Assembly (NCBI GenBank): GCA_022457155.1
Contig: JAJGOT010000037.1
Coordinates: 831,501 to 895,500 of the forward strand
DNA: 64,000 nt
Direction of reading: 5' to 3'
Origin: Cladopsammia gracilis
Lineage: Eukaryota > Cnidaria > Anthozoa > Scleractinia > Dendrophylliidae
Shown in pieces: positions 13,021 to 27,700 of this stretch. Under the pieces are notes generated by a model. That model did not search any database and had not been told where the DNA came from. It saw only the letters and a program-made list of their open reading frames with translations. Position numbers and translations under genes: made by a program. Every line of letters starts with the position of its first letter. The stretch's first letter is position 1.

Positions 13021-13021
13021 A
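13016..13021 (+). terminator. AATAAA overlapping the CCNQ stop codon
   Basis: The TAA stop at 13018-13020 is embedded in AATAAA. If used as a poly(A) signal, the 3' UTR would be only ~15-30 nt. Downstream AATAAA-type signals may be used instead. Confidence 0.35.
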
Positions 13022-13136
13022 GGATTTGGAATTTCATCAATCCCTTATTTCAGTCTTGTACTGGTATACAAGGGGCGAGAGATTGTGCGCCCATTGCTCC
13101 TTTTTAAAACCCAGGGGACAATCATTTTTTATGAAA

Positions 13137-13465
13137 GTAAGGCCATGTTCACACTTGGTGCCCGAGCACGGTACCCGAGTACGATTATCACTGGCCACTA
13201 ATGTGAACACACCTTTTTTTCAAGTACCCACGCCAGAATTCGGCCACGGGCACTAAAGTGGGTACCGGTTCCCAGTGTGCACGCGTTTTGCGTTAGTTCC
13301 GAGGCACTACACCCACAAACCACTGCTTTGCGTACCCACAATTCCTTATTACATTCACAATGTGAACAGGTTGATATCTTGGGAACCTTGTGTCTGAACG
13401 CAGCACTATTTTGTGCCGGTACCCAGGCACTAGTGCTCGGGCACCAAGTGTGAACATAGCCTTAC
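13137..13465. mobile_element. MITE with 33-bp terminal inverted repeats
   Basis: GTAAGGCCATGTTCACACTT..GAGCAC (13137-13169) is repeated inverted at 13433-13465 with one mismatch. The interior is rich in GGTACCCG words. It is 329 bp, non-coding, and lies just past CCNQ. Confidence 0.85.
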
Positions 13466-14447
13466 AACCTGGCTCGAGTAGATATAGGAAAGTACCTTTT
13501 TTGCGGGCAAGAGGAAAAATCCATGTAAAAAGTATTACAATGTAAGATATTTATATTTGGTGAGTTGTGAATTTATCTAGCAAGAGGACTTTGCAAAAAC
13601 TATGTAATAATCACATATATGAGTAAAACTGTCAAAATCAAATGTGTGTGTTAGTATTTACTTCTTGAAAACGTACACTTATAATACCCGCGACAAACAC
13701 TGATTTACCAGTGAATAGTTTTTCAACTTTTCCGATCGGCTTCTCTAACTTGAATTTTAATGACTGCCCTTCTCCATTCTGCTGTGACCAAAAACTGAAA
13801 GCAGAACTGTCGTAAAACGGAGGGGTCAATAAAGCTTGGTTTAAACGTGTTCATGTGTATGTCTCTATTGTGTAAGTCCTAATTTTATTCTTGCCTTTAT
13901 GTACTAAATACAGCAGCCTATGTCTATTGCAAAATCTTAACCAATCTTGAGTGGTTTTACTGTAACTACTGTGCATATCGCACAGCTAATGTATTTAAAA
14001 CCAGCAAAATTAATTGCAACCCAATATCGTTTTCGGAAATACCTCGCTCGGCTTGATTTGAATTTGGCGCTACATTTCATAACCATTATTCCGATTCTTG
14101 CAAACCACAAATACTTTCAACTCTGGTCCACCTCATGGACAAGGACAAATTAGAATGGCTAGTGTAAGACTTGGGTCAAACGACGAGAGTGGATGAGAGT
14201 TGACCAGAGTTCAAAGTCTTTGAAAACGCACATGGCGAGAGTCGGTAAGAGAGCTTGAAAGTTTAAGGCCAAACGGGAACGAATTCCTAACGATTTGAAA
14301 TAAAATTTCAGCAGAATCGACGAGAGCGCATGAGATTGAGAGTTTCAGACCAACTCTGGTTCTCGTCTGGCACAAGTCTTTAATACTTTTATTACATACC
14401 CTTGTTTCGGAGTTTCTTAAAAAAAAATTGAAGAGAGTTCGAAAAAA

Positions 14448-14475
14448 GCCGCTTTATTATTTCCAAGCTTTATTT
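14448..14475 (-). terminator. INTS3: Candidate poly(A) signals of INTS3
   Basis: Two TTTATT hexamers on the + strand (AATAAA on the transcript) lie about 290-315 nt past the INTS3 stop codon. The 1.3-kb interval 13466-14765 otherwise holds no gene that I can recognise. It is the tail-to-tail space between CCNQ and INTS3 and includes GAGAGT-rich degenerate repeat at 14170-14370. Confidence 0.3.
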
Positions 14476-14765
14476 ACAGTTATGTAACATTCAACCCTTA
14501 GCACGATCATCCCCCGAAAAAAAACATCCAGGTATTCATTTTGACTTTAATTTGAACAAAAAAAAAACCATCTCCATTACGTGGGGATGTTTAGCAACAA
14601 ATGCCCCACTGGTCAAGAACTCAAAAGCGTCATCCTTTTGGACGACGAGGTAAACAATTTCGTTGTCTTAGGGGTACACCCAGACGAGGAGCGACGTCTT
14701 TCCTGGACCATACCAATTGCATTACTTTTGATTTTTGATGGCCTATCAACAGTTCTGTTTGGATG

Positions 14766-17700
14766 TCAATCATCACTGTCTGAATCAACTGTTGTGTTAG
14801 TTTTTCTTCTCCGTTTAGCGTTGCGAGGCTTCACTGCCGGTTCCTCTTCCTATTGACGGGAACAAAACAATAGTTAGGAAGCACTTAACAACTTTCCCCA
14901 CAAAGCAAACGCGCTATAGTTTTCACGTAAAAACCATCTGCAGAAGTCACTTACGGGGGAGGGAGAGATTCCCATATAATGACGGGAGACCCTGATAGGT
15001 ACGACGAGCCGCCTCTGTCACCGTCGTATCAAAGGTCCCCCCGCCCCCGATTTCCTTTCTGTTTCAAAGAAAGGACAGTGAAAGGAGATACAAGAGACGT
15101 CTGCGCACAAGTTAACTTGCTTGGAATCAGGGAAAACCAACGAGGCGATCATTCTTCAAACTGAATGAAGGGGTTAGTCTCTAAAGAAACTGTGGTGCTG
15201 CGTCAGGGAGTAAAACACGTACATTTGGTTTTACAATTCAACACATTGATACACTGCCCAAATATGGTCAAAAAGTTAACGATATACGCTATGTCTACAT
15301 GACGTATATCCAACGATGGATGTAAATTTCGCATTTTGACAAGAGAATGCAAAAATGGCGGACCGGACTCGACACTTTTCTTCAAACTGTGCTTTGTTAT
15401 CAATGTGTTGAATTATAAAACTATATATTAGGCGATATCACGCGCGCTTTCGCACTATAGTAGTTAATTATCAACAGAGTTGGTAAGGTAAATTGCCAAT
15501 CATAAAGAGATTCAAAAGCTCATTATTCCAGCGCTGGCCTTTCGTTAGAGCCGAGCGAATCAAGGAATTGTGGGTTGTGCCGGCGTGGTTTATATATCAA
15601 ACAGTGGAAATACGCTGTTGGTGGAAACATGGTAACGTGACAAATCAATGAAAAACGTTCAGACTGGCTCGTAAACCTACATTGCACTTTCCCTTCCCAT
15701 ATGTATCACGTGACTTGCAATAGTGACGGGTGATTGTGTGACTTACCTCTTCGCTCTCAGATGATGAGGATGCAGCTCTGTTAGCAGCCAGTATGGATGC
15801 ACGTGTGGTTCTTTTTCTAGAATCCTTGTCATCGCACATTGAAAACAACAGCTTAAACCTAAAACCAAACAGATCTGCTCAACACTCGCCGAGATACAAG
15901 TTAATGTTTAGTTAATGAATACGTAAACTGCGTGTTACAGTGGTACAATTAACAATTATTGGATGAGGTTGAGCATGATAGCGATAATTATCAAGGCCAA
16001 AGTTTGTGTTATCTGCCGAAGTTTTATTATGCATATTCCTGAGCTGCACTTGTAAAGACAAGAGCGCGCACAAGTGATCAATGCACAGCAGTCAACTTGT
16101 AAGTAAACAACTTACGTCACTTCTGCATGCATAAAACTATTGTCTGTAGGTATGACGTCACTTCTGCATGCATAAAACTATTGTTGTAGGTATGACGTAA
16201 CAGAAACAGCAAGCAAAAATTAGCTGCGTGCTTATAGCCAATCAAAATCGAGCTAGTGACACCAATGTATAATAATCAAGATTATCTCGCGTTTACTCTT
16301 GGAGATAAAATCATAACCTATAGCATGCCTGGATTATAATAATTAAGTATGAGGAGCCCAATTTCCACAAGCTTTCTAGCTTCCATTGGGCTTCCTTGTC
16401 ACTCTACCTATCAAAGTTAAGTCACTTAATATTACATTTGATTTTGAACTATTTTTGTAGCTCTTCCTGCCCTGTAAATTTGCAATTTTAGTAATATATT
16501 TTTTCCTCTTTCTTTTTGTAATATTTATTCTATGTGGCAAATGTAAAAAATAAATAAATAAACGTTTGAGTCCCGATGCTGTGTGCCTCGGTCGCTGGGT
16601 TACATCTAGTGCTATGTTAAACGACAGTTTTGCTTTCTTCTCCCACGAAACGAAGTGTTAACCGATCATTGTGGGAACTGTGCCCTCTTCTTTCAATAGC
16701 CCTTATCGTAGATGAGTACGCCACGCCAACATATCAGCGGTTTCTCGCTTACTTGACCCTATAGTCTCGTTTTGATGTTTACGCTCATCGTCGTCAGAGG
16801 TTGTCGTAAACATCAAAACGAGACTATAGGGTCAAGAAAGCGGGAAACCGCTGATATGTTGGCGTGGCGTACTCATCTACGATAAGGTTAACGGGACACC
16901 ATCTGGACCAGGAGAAGTGTCCCCTTGTCCCTTTGATATATGATTATATGAGCGTTTTGCCGGCCGGGACGAGAAGTGCCCCGTTCATGGAGGTGTCCCA
17001 AAGAAAAGTTTCCACAGTACTTTATATTTCCAAACACACATGACATGTGAGTGAACAACAAGTCCGGTTAAAAAGGGTTTATTCGTCACCTTTTTTTGGA
17101 GGGAATCGCCTTCACCTAATGAGGGCATATTTAAAACGTACTTGTTTTTCCTTGCATCACTCGCTGTTAGTTTGACTTGATCCAAAGCTGACCTCAGACC
17201 CTCATGTTTGAAAACTACAATAAGACGTCAAAATAAAGAGGCAAGCGTTTACAGAGAGAAAACAATTATAGAAAGTAAACATGCATCTTGGGGACCTTCC
17301 GAAACAAACCCATTAACAAATCAGTCTTAACTGTCAAACAATGTATTTTTAGGGAATCGAACCCGGGCCACATTGGTGGGAGGGGAGCGCTCTCACCCCT
17401 GCGCCACCCCTGCTTCCCCAAATCCAAAAAAGAATAAAGAAGAATAAAGAAGTGCAGTTTCTGCAATCACTACTCTTTCAAAAAGGACAATACCTAATAA
17501 GATTTAATCAAGAACGTTTTTAAATCAGCACTCTACAGTTCCTTTCATATGATGCCAGCTCCTAAGCCAACTATTTGAACTTTGGTGGTGAGTGTTGTAT
17601 GACTTACAGCTCATGTCCTCTTGTTCCTGGCATATCTTGTGCAGCCAGTCCAAATGACACAGAACTACCTCTAAGTTGGTACCTGGTTGATTTTTTGAAT

Positions 17701-20700
17701 TCCTACGAAGAAATGTAAGATATAAAGATTACATCAAAGAAAAGAATGCATGGAGTAAGAATGCATACAGAAAATGCATACAGTAAAGAATGCATACAGT
17801 GGGCAAATGAGTTCGTTGCAACGGAAATTCGTTATATCGGGATTCTTTTCCATACATTTTACTATAACCGGGCTGAAGAATAACGTTCGTTATACCGCCG
17901 TTATATCAGGGTCTTCGTTATAAAGGGGTTCGTTATACCGGGGTCTTCGTTATAAAGGGGTTCGTTATATCGGGGTCTTCGTTATAAAGGGGTTCGTTAT
18001 ACCGGGGTCTTCGTTATAAAGGGGTTCGTTATACCGGGGTCTTCGTTATAAAGGGGTTCGTTATATCGGGGTCTTCGTTATAAAGGGGTTCGTTATATCG
18101 TGGTTTTCGTTATAAAGGGTACCACTGTACTATCATCATGTACTGAACTGTTATAACTGTGCTTATCAACTTTTCATAACACTAATAGTCAACAATTATC
18201 ATATTATATATTATATTTACTTTCTTTTCTTTCCCGCAGAAGCTTGTTTACACAGTTGTTGACCAATCAGCTGCGCGAGTTCCCGCGGGTATTCCTGTGC
18301 CCAGTATCTTAGCAACGACACACTGAATTGGTTTCCAGGCCTCTTTTCAGAACATTCCATGGAAAGAACTGGGATCACAAGATCCGCGGAAGGACTGGAA
18401 CAATAAAGTATATATTAAAAAACAGGAAATCAGAGAATAAACTCCGCAGTAAATTTTAGTGTTGACAACAACCCATAAATTTGCTACGGAGCGTTAGTTC
18501 TTAGTAAGAAAATGGGGGCCACACGAGGAAAAGAAAAAAAAATTGACCTCGGTGGGATTCGAACCCAGACATTACGACCTCCGCATTCAAACTTCTTCCA
18601 ATCTCCTCCATACCAGACTATATTCGCCATTGGCATCGTTACATTTTTTCGTGCCCCAAGGCATTCTCTGTAAAAAAAATCTTAGTTTGGATATCAATCG
18701 TAATGTATCGGGTATCGAACAAATATACAATATACAATACAAAAAAAAAACTAACCTGCGATCAGGTTCAATTTTAGCAGCGCTCTTATTTCTTCTTATG
18801 TTAGCCTACAAAGCAGGCGTATTAAGGGGGCGAACGAGCGCTGCGTTATAAAAACCGCAGACTGAGGCGAGTCAAAAGATACGACCAAGGGTGTGGGAGT
18901 CAGGCTGGAAGGCGATGTTGTGCAAAACCAAAATGGCGACCAAACACTGAAATCAGCACTCGCCCACCAAAAAAACAAAACGCCTACACTGCAGGCCATT
19001 CTTAAGTGGTCGCTGGCTTATGTTTCGTTTCGCGATTCCAAGCGAAACAAAAATAAAGCCCGATCGCAGGTCAATTTACAACATACCATGTATTTTGTTT
19101 GTTTAAAAAGCTCGTCACATTTGAAAGATAGTAAACATGTATAAACGAAAATTACTTACGAAACACTTTTCATGAGAATAAGTAAATTTGATAAGGCTTC
19201 TGCATGTTCGTCTTGCTTAAGAGAAGGTAGAATATTAACAAATGACTCCAGTAATACGTCCTCGGCTTGGATCAAGTGCCAAACACACTGCTGCTCAAAC
19301 GATTCCCATTCTAGAGTGCTCTCTGAATACAAATCAAACAATCCAGTTAATAACACCCAGTGGAAAACCTCCACTGACCCTGTTACCTCCTAAATGTCCG
19401 TGCCAAGTTGTAGTTTTTACAAATTTTTGTTCAAAGTTGCTGCCTAGAGAAAACTGAATAAAAGGCAAAATAAGAAGTTACGTTTGTCAGCTTTCATTTG
19501 AATACAATACTGGAGAATTTTAACCAAAGAATGAGGAATGTGCAACTCGATCGCTTTCATTTTTGAATGTCACGGGTTGTATCGGATTTCATCCAGGGCC
19601 TCATTTGAACGAAAAACAATGGGAAGTTGAGGCTGTGATGGTGGCCAACAAATCAACTGGGCTTTTTCAGACTTTTTATCTTTTCAGTTTTGTTTTACTG
19701 TACCACGAAATCTACGAGTTCGAATTGAGTTCTAGTTCACTTCGAGTTGAGTTTTAGTTTATTTAGAGTGAAGCAATGATTTTAAAGGATTAGTTTTCAT
19801 AGGGTAGAGACACCGCTCACTAGTAGTGCTCACTAGGAGTACTCGATCTCTTTTTAGAGCAATTTTCAATTGAGTGTGGTAAAACCAAAACCAAAGTAAT
19901 TACGCTGACCAATCACAGCAGTTGTAAACAATCCAATGAACCAATAAGAGCTCAAAGCAATTACATGTCGGCGGCGCGAAGCGCGGAAAAACGCGTGCGA
20001 GCAAGTCACGATTGGTTTTGGTTTTACTTCTGATTGGTCGAGAAAGTGGCGCGACATTTTTTAGCCAATCACAAAGCGTAGCAATGAAAAACCAAAGCAA
20101 TTGTGTAATTACTTTTCACACTCAATTGAAAACTGCTCTATAAACGTATACAGTAATACAAATAATAATCGCAAGGTAGTGACATGGCTGCAGATGGAGC
20201 GAATTCCTTTCTAGCAAGAAAAGTACAGTAATTACCTAACAAGGAGTCAAGTTTGCTTTCTTCTCCAAATATTGTTAACTCTCCTAAGGTTATCTCGCTC
20301 ATGAGCTGGTTTAACTGCAAAATAATAAATAGGACCAATCACCTTAACAAATTTATTCATAGAGCGGTTTCATTTGAGTGTCATAAAACCAAAACCAAAG
20401 TTATTACTCTGGGCCGGGTTGTTCAAAGCGCAGTTAAACTAACCCAGGGTTAGCCGCATCAATTTTGATTCCAGATACGGTAAATAACTAATCAATGGAG
20501 ATTTTTCCAAAGTATTTTTGCCCCTTAGTTTCGTCCGTGACTTGTTTTACCAAGTAACTTATAACTAGCTTTTGAAAACACTTCTAACAAGAGAAATTCA
20601 ATCCTCGGTTAAGTTTTAATCCTGGGTTTGCGTTAACCGGCTTTCGAACAATCGGGCCCTGGCAGATAACAACAGGGGCACACCTTTCCGTCAGTCAATC

Positions 20701-21696
20701 AGAGCTTGAAGCGCATACATGTGGCCGGCGCCAAGCGCTCGTAAACGCGTGCAAGTGAGTCAAGATTGGTTTTGATTTTACTTCTGATTAGTTGAGAACG
20801 AGGCCTAAGATATTTTAGCCAATCGCAAAGCTTAGCAATGCAAAACCAAAGCAATAACGAAATTACTTTCGACAGTCAATTGAAAACCGCCTGATATACT
20901 GTTACCTTATAAATGTTACCTAATAAATGGCTACTGTAGGACAGTCCAGTTCAGACACAGAATCGACATATAAGCAATACGGCGTATGAACCAGAATCAC
21001 TCCAATGTCGTCCAAAATATCCTGATGCACTAAATTTACATTTGATTCAAACGCGGCACCACTACTGCTGAACTGTGCCTCATAACTTTAGGTAGCGTTC
21101 CTTTTAGACAACCTAGTTTCAGATTTATGTGATCCAGATAGTTGGGATTTTCATGTTAGCTGGAACAAAAATCCGAAAAAAGATCGATCCGTTCCGTTCA
21201 TCATCCCCAGACCCCTCTGGGAAGGGCCTCTGTTTGTTTGTTTGTGGGTTATGAACGACCACGTGTCAATTCGCCAAATAGAACACAAAATATTAAACCA
21301 GATTCAGATACCAAGGTGCATCGTTCAGATTGTAATCTGGTTTGTCCCTAAATGGAACGGAAAATCGAATTTTCGATCGCAGAATCTGGATTGAACCTTA
21401 GTCGACAAGTGCGAAGTTTTGTTTGCTGTTTTCCTCGCAAATTAGCATCTAATTAACTTAACTACTGCACGGAAATAACAGGCATGATGATGCATGTGTA
21501 TTCACCTGTCTTGGTTCCATGTTTCCAACAAGCATGTGAAGAACCTCTGAGTTACCAACAACATGCTCTGGAAACTAAATGGCAGTACAAGAATTAAACA
21601 ACAACAACAACAACATGCTCTGGGAACTACATGACAGTATAAGAATTAAACAACAACAAAAAAAAGCTCTGGGAACCAAAATAGTAGTATAAGTGT

Positions 21697-21729
<33 letters not shown>

Positions 21730-24700
21730 TGCTCTGGGAACTACATGACAGTATAAGAATTAAACAACAACAAAAAAAGCTCTGGGAACCAAAATAGTAG
21801 TATAAGTATTAAACAACAACAACATGCTCTGGGAACTACATGATAGTAGAAGAAATAAACAACAACAAAAACATGCTCTGGGAACCCAAATGGCAGTACA
21901 AGAATTAAAACAACAACAACATTTATTTCTTCTGTAAATTGTAAATTACAGAGATGTATACATAATATACAAAGCTATTCATTAGTGACAATCCTATCCG
22001 CGTGCAGGATAGTCTTACCTTTTTGTAAATTGACGAAATTATGTAGCGGAAAGCTTTGATATCATACTCCTGGCACACCTACAAGGAAAAACACTCATAA
22101 CATGACAACAGTGAAACTGTGAGTCAAAACTTAGAGGTGATCGTGATGAAAACACATTTCTTTATATAAAAAACAAAGTGCACGGTATTCCTGACCTTAA
22201 GGTCTTCACATAAGCACGCCTGAAGTGTCTTCTCTCCTCGGAATGTGTTTGCGAAATCTTCGTACATTGTAAGTCGTTCATCATCTAGTACACTATCAAA
22301 GGCAAGAAAATAAGTATGCCTCACAATCAGAACTAATCATACAAGTTGCAGCAAAGAGCAATTCATAGTCAAACTCTAGCATTCAAGTCACATGTTATGT
22401 ATACTCTGTAAACCCCAGTACAGACCAAGTATCAAAACTTACACGTCTTATTCCGGATGCCAATTTAACATTGTGCTATAATCTAGATTGTTTTATGGTC
22501 ATGGTCATTGCTTTTGAAGGGTAACAAAATCAGCGAAGTGAGAATAGATGAAAGGTTAAGGAAGTTGGTACCGTACGGTAGATTTGCCAGGACGGTACAA
22601 ATAACATGTGCGCAAGATTGATCTATGTCTTGTCTATGACACATCGTAATTATTATCAGCATTGTTTGACCTACCTTGCCCTCAGAAAGAAAAGAAACCG
22701 ATATCCAATCTTGTTGTCCACACTGTGCAGGGCACCTAGCAGTGTCAGATAACGTTCCCTGCCAACATCATGAGTGGGGAGTATACAGATATTCCTGTCA
22801 TAAAAACACAATACACAAACACATCATGAGTGGGGAGTATACAGGTATTCCTGTCATAAAACCCAATATACAAACACAGTTAACTTGATCTACAGTGAAT
22901 TCCAATAACGATCACATACTCTAATTAAATACTTAAATAACTTAACAAAATCAAAACCGGGACAGAAGAGGTTTTGCGATGCTTTTTGCTTTCAACAGAT
23001 AGATGTTTGTTCAATAGCTACTAAAATTAAGGCTGTTGTTCAGTTGGTAAATATCCGTAACAGTGCAAGACGACCATCAAAAATGTCACTTTGAACATCG
23101 GCCAGTTGGTCGGTCAGTCAGTCAAAAATACGTAATACAAGCCACTGATAACCTGAACTTTCTTCTCTACTTCTACTTCTTCCAGTTTTAACACAAAGAT
23201 AATACAAACAGGATACTCACTGGCACAGAACATAGATTGGTCCATCCAAACAGTCTTCTACATTTCTAAAGAAAAACAGAAAATTTGGATTGCGATGAAA
23301 GAAATCATCAGAAAATTACAACAAAATTATTTCACTGAAGACAACTAAGAAGAGAATCCGTTAGAATTTTGTCGGTTGGTAGAGAATCCTCTCTTCCTGT
23401 TCTTCTCCTTTCACAGAAGGCTGACTTACTTTGAAATGTAAACATAACTATATATTTCCCCCAAGTCTTCCAATTTAAACAAACTGTTTCGTTCTATTAG
23501 TGGGCAAGTAACAAGATAAAGAGCTTACACGACTGGCTAGCAATAACTGTGTTGTTATTATAAAATGCCATAGCAAATGCTGTGCTACTGGTAAAGCGCA
23601 ATCATGACAAGGTTTGTCAAAAAATTAATGTCAACAATAAACACTTATTCCTTATTTGTTAACACAAGGAAGAATTTGATATGTACCATACGTTGTTATT
23701 GATATGTCTAGTCAGTGCATACTATCTACATTTTGACTGAATTAATATTCACCTGTCTTTCAAGATACACGGAGCGATTAAATCATCTACCATGCAAAAG
23801 TTAAGACAGACAGCGAGAGACTTGGCTGTATCGTCTTCAAATTCATCCTGAAAAGTGAAACGAACATGGGCATAAAGTAATCTAGATACAAAATGTTAAA
23901 TTAGAACCCAAAATGTGTAAGATGGGCCTGTACCCATAATGGGTTGGGAATGAGTTTATAATGGGATTATGTGGGTTGTGGTTGAACCAAACAAGGTTTG
24001 TGCTAGAATGATATAAGCTGCGATAGTGGGCTACGAAAAGAAAAAAATGAGTAACATGGCCTTAAGTTTACAAGGGTAAACAAGCAAATTATTCCTATTT
24101 CTAAGCCACAACTAAGAAAACAGTTGACATCACTAGTTAATTCAACCAGCCCAAAGGAGATGGATGAACTCCGCAATTTAGAATTAAAAAAGAGTTGTTA
24201 ACTCAGAATTGTGGATATCAATGAACCATTTCCAGTACATTTACTGGACATTAGATTGATATTAAAATATTTGTAAAAGAAATGACCGACTCACCAGGGA
24301 TGTAATACTCTTAAGGATATTCTCCATCAGAGTGCAGCGCACTGCAACATCACTGAAAATCAATCAACATACAAACAATGCAGCAGTGAACAGAGTAAAC
24401 TGGCGCTAGTGTTTCAGTAAATGACTAACATACCTTTCTTGAGAGAATTTGATGAGCAGCTCTTTCAACTCATCTCCTACATTTTCAAGTTCTTCCAGTT
24501 CAGTGATGTCCTCATTACTGTCACGTTCTTCGTTCTCATCCATTCCTTCCTTTTCAATTGGTTTAAACTCGTAATCTTTCTCTTTTCCTCCACTGTTTGG
24601 TTTGCCAGGAGCAATGTCACCGTCTTCATCTTCTTCAGGATCAGAGAAAACGGCTTCTTCATCAGGTGGTTCAAGTTCCTCATCCACTCCGCTATCCACC

Positions 24701-27700
24701 AGTTCAGTGTCCTTTGTGCTACTGCTTGTGTCTGCCTCCATCATTCTTGAGCCCAGAGAACCAAGAATGTCATTTGATGAAGATGCAGATGAGCTTTCAA
24801 CTTTGCTAAATGCTGACGTGGAAGACTCTTCGAGTTTTGAACCTGCATGATTAACCAATAAATTGTTAATGCTGGTGAAGGCATGGTGGTTAGCACAACA
24901 ACCTGAACGTCGGTGATTCAAGACCTGTTCTCTGCCGTACTAGTTGTTTCTCAAGACAAAAAAACTCTGCTCCGCATTGTCTTTCTCCACCCAGGTGTAT
25001 AAATGGGCCCTGGTGACATAATACTAAGGGTAACCTTGTGATGAACTAGCATCCCACCCAGGGGAGAGCAGCAATACTCCGTTGCTTCATACTACAGACA
25101 CCGGGTTAAGCTCCAGCTGTGTGAGTCACCTATGGCTCCTGTGCAACTTTACCTCAGTTTAAGGCTGCTATTTCATACAGCTTTTTTGCCCAAAGGTGCT
25201 TGCAAGTATGGACTCTAACTACAAGGAAATGTTTTATTGGTCAAAAAAGGTAGCATTGGTTTGGAGAGTAACATCATTTCATACTATGCCTAGCTTTTAC
25301 AGTACCTGAATCACAGAATTCAGCCAGTGTAGTTCTGACAAGAATTCGTAAATCTCTTTCCATCTTGGGATTGTCCAGCAATGGTGACAGTGACCTGGAA
25401 GTATTGACAAATAAAAAGAATTAATGCATTGGTGAACTGATAAGCCAACAGAAATGACAGGACAAAATAGATTGTACATTACCTGCTTAAGAGTCACTTA
25501 CATTACTACCTTTTTACTGAGAATGTGCCTAAATGCTTTGATAACTCCTTGCCTTGCTTGGACATCTGGTAAATTGCTGTAATTTGGTATAATCTGGAAA
25601 GCATTACAAAACAAATTTATCTTTTTTGGAATCTATTTCTTAAACATGATAAAAGAGTGACAAACTATTAGCATTACTGGTTTTGAAGAACATTCTTATT
25701 CAATCTTCTCACCACTGACTGAGGATAGGGGGAAGAAGGAGGGGGTGCTGGGGGGGGGGGGGGGGGGGGGGGTGTGGTGTCAGGGTTCTCCCCAGGATTT
25801 TGGGAAGGCCAGGGGGGATTCTGACTTGCATCAAATGGTCGTGTTGGCACAGCCTTTCATGGAAGCCTGTCTGCATGGAAGAAAAGTAAGTTTGCTAAGA
25901 AATCAAATACTGAAGATTTTTATGGAGTATTTTTGCAATACATGTCAAATCATTTTAGTGGCGCAAACTGCTTCATGCTATTGAAACCGGGTTAAAGGCC
26001 CACCTTCACCCAAAAGACGTTGCAGTCGTATGTTTTTGTTTTGAAGTGCTCCATTGTTCATATTCATGATCTGATTGGTTGCACGCTTTCAAGCATGAAT
26101 TTCGTGTTACACGTAATTCAGCACAGAAAGAGATCACGGTGCGCACAGCATTTTGGGTGAAGGTGGGCCTTTAAACTCCGACCAAGTGGGTGACCTGTGG
26201 CTCATTTACCACTTTTTCTTAAAGCGTTTATGTAAATCAGGTCAAAATCTGTATCCAATTTACAGAATCATATACATTTAAACATTTTCTTTTAACATGA
26301 TTCATTTTTTAATTATTAATTAAACAAAATATTGAAGATTTGATCACTAAGGTGATAAGTATACAAGGTTTGAGATAAAAGTCTGAACTATCTTCAAGCA
26401 TGGCTGCATCTTTTTAAACCAGGTGGCTTTCAATTTTTTCAAAATCAAACCAGATAGCCCACCTGGCTTGAAAGGGCTTGAGGGAACACTGGTGATGGGT
26501 GGAAGTGACAACTTATAACTAAATTTATGGTTGCCAGACAGATTGTCGTATAACTGGTCATAACTTGGAGGCTCTGATAAAATAAAAAAGTGTCATTACC
26601 CGACAAAGGAAGTCCATCAAAGAGCTTGTGATTGTGGGATGACTCCGGATTGAATGGTACATCAGCAAAATTGCAGGCTCTAGACACAAACAAGACACAC
26701 ACTTAAAGGGGCAGACAGTGGCACAGGGATTTGGTGTCATTTTAGAAACAAAAAGAACAAGAAACTGAGAAAAAAATGGCCTGACTAGTTTTGTGATAAA
26801 TCACCACCGTAGTGTACCAAACTGTTGATGAGTGTCTCTAGTCTCCAGTCATAGATGGACTCGGTCTGAATGAATTGCAACTTGAAAAAAGTTGCCTAAC
26901 TTTTTCAAGTTCTCACATTTTCATTCCAAAAATGGGCTATAACTGACCATATAACTTGTTCCTCTTTCAAGAATTGGATGATTACATGTACCTTTTCATG
27001 GTGTTATAGTATAATAATTATTTTGTACTAAATAAATAACAGTATTGTAGCATGGCATTGCAACCACTTTAACATCCCTAGAAAATGGTTATTTTGTAAC
27101 AAAGTCTTTTCAAAAGCACTCAATGTGAGCATTATAATCAGTGGTGAAACAGTAATTGTTGTATTTACCAATATTCATGATGTTGTCTTTGTCTGGCTGA
27201 TAAAAAAGCCAGTCATAAAATAAGGCAAGTTTAGCATTCACAGTGGAAACTACAGTCTGAAACCAGAAACATAGCAAAGATTGATTAGAATAGAAGAATT
27301 AATTAAGTATAGTTCATGTTGCATCAAACATAAACTACAGATAAAGCTCTTGTATGTGATCATCTGTGGGATTTAAAAAGCATGGCCATAACTAGAGCTG
27401 GTTGCTTAAAAGGACTTTAAACAGAAGCCTTTTACTAAGAATTTCAGTTAACAGGGTTTCGTGAAGGTGGTTGCTGAGGGCAGCTGGTTGCTTATGAGAA
27501 CTGTTGCAAGAGAGCTCTAACTTTATTCATTTCACTTGAAGTCCAGCTCATGATCATTTATAAATAACAACTCAAATTGGTATCAATCCAGGGCAAAATC
27601 ATGTTCCAGGCATTTTAATACCAAAACAAAAATAATTCATGGCTGAGGAAAATACTGTCCTTTACATGTAAGTTTACCACCCCCAGTCATACGCAAAAAA

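Noticed and set aside
17350..17418. tRNA gene on the - strand
   Set aside because: A and B boxes are present, but the acceptor stem does not pair and no anticodon arm forms. It fits a SINE head better.
17870..18122. CRISPR-like array
   Set aside because: Contiguous tandem units without unique spacers, in an animal intron. It is a minisatellite.
24421..24850. Open frames antisense to INTS3 exon 16
   Set aside because: They are shadows of the acidic, Ser-rich coding exon on the other strand.
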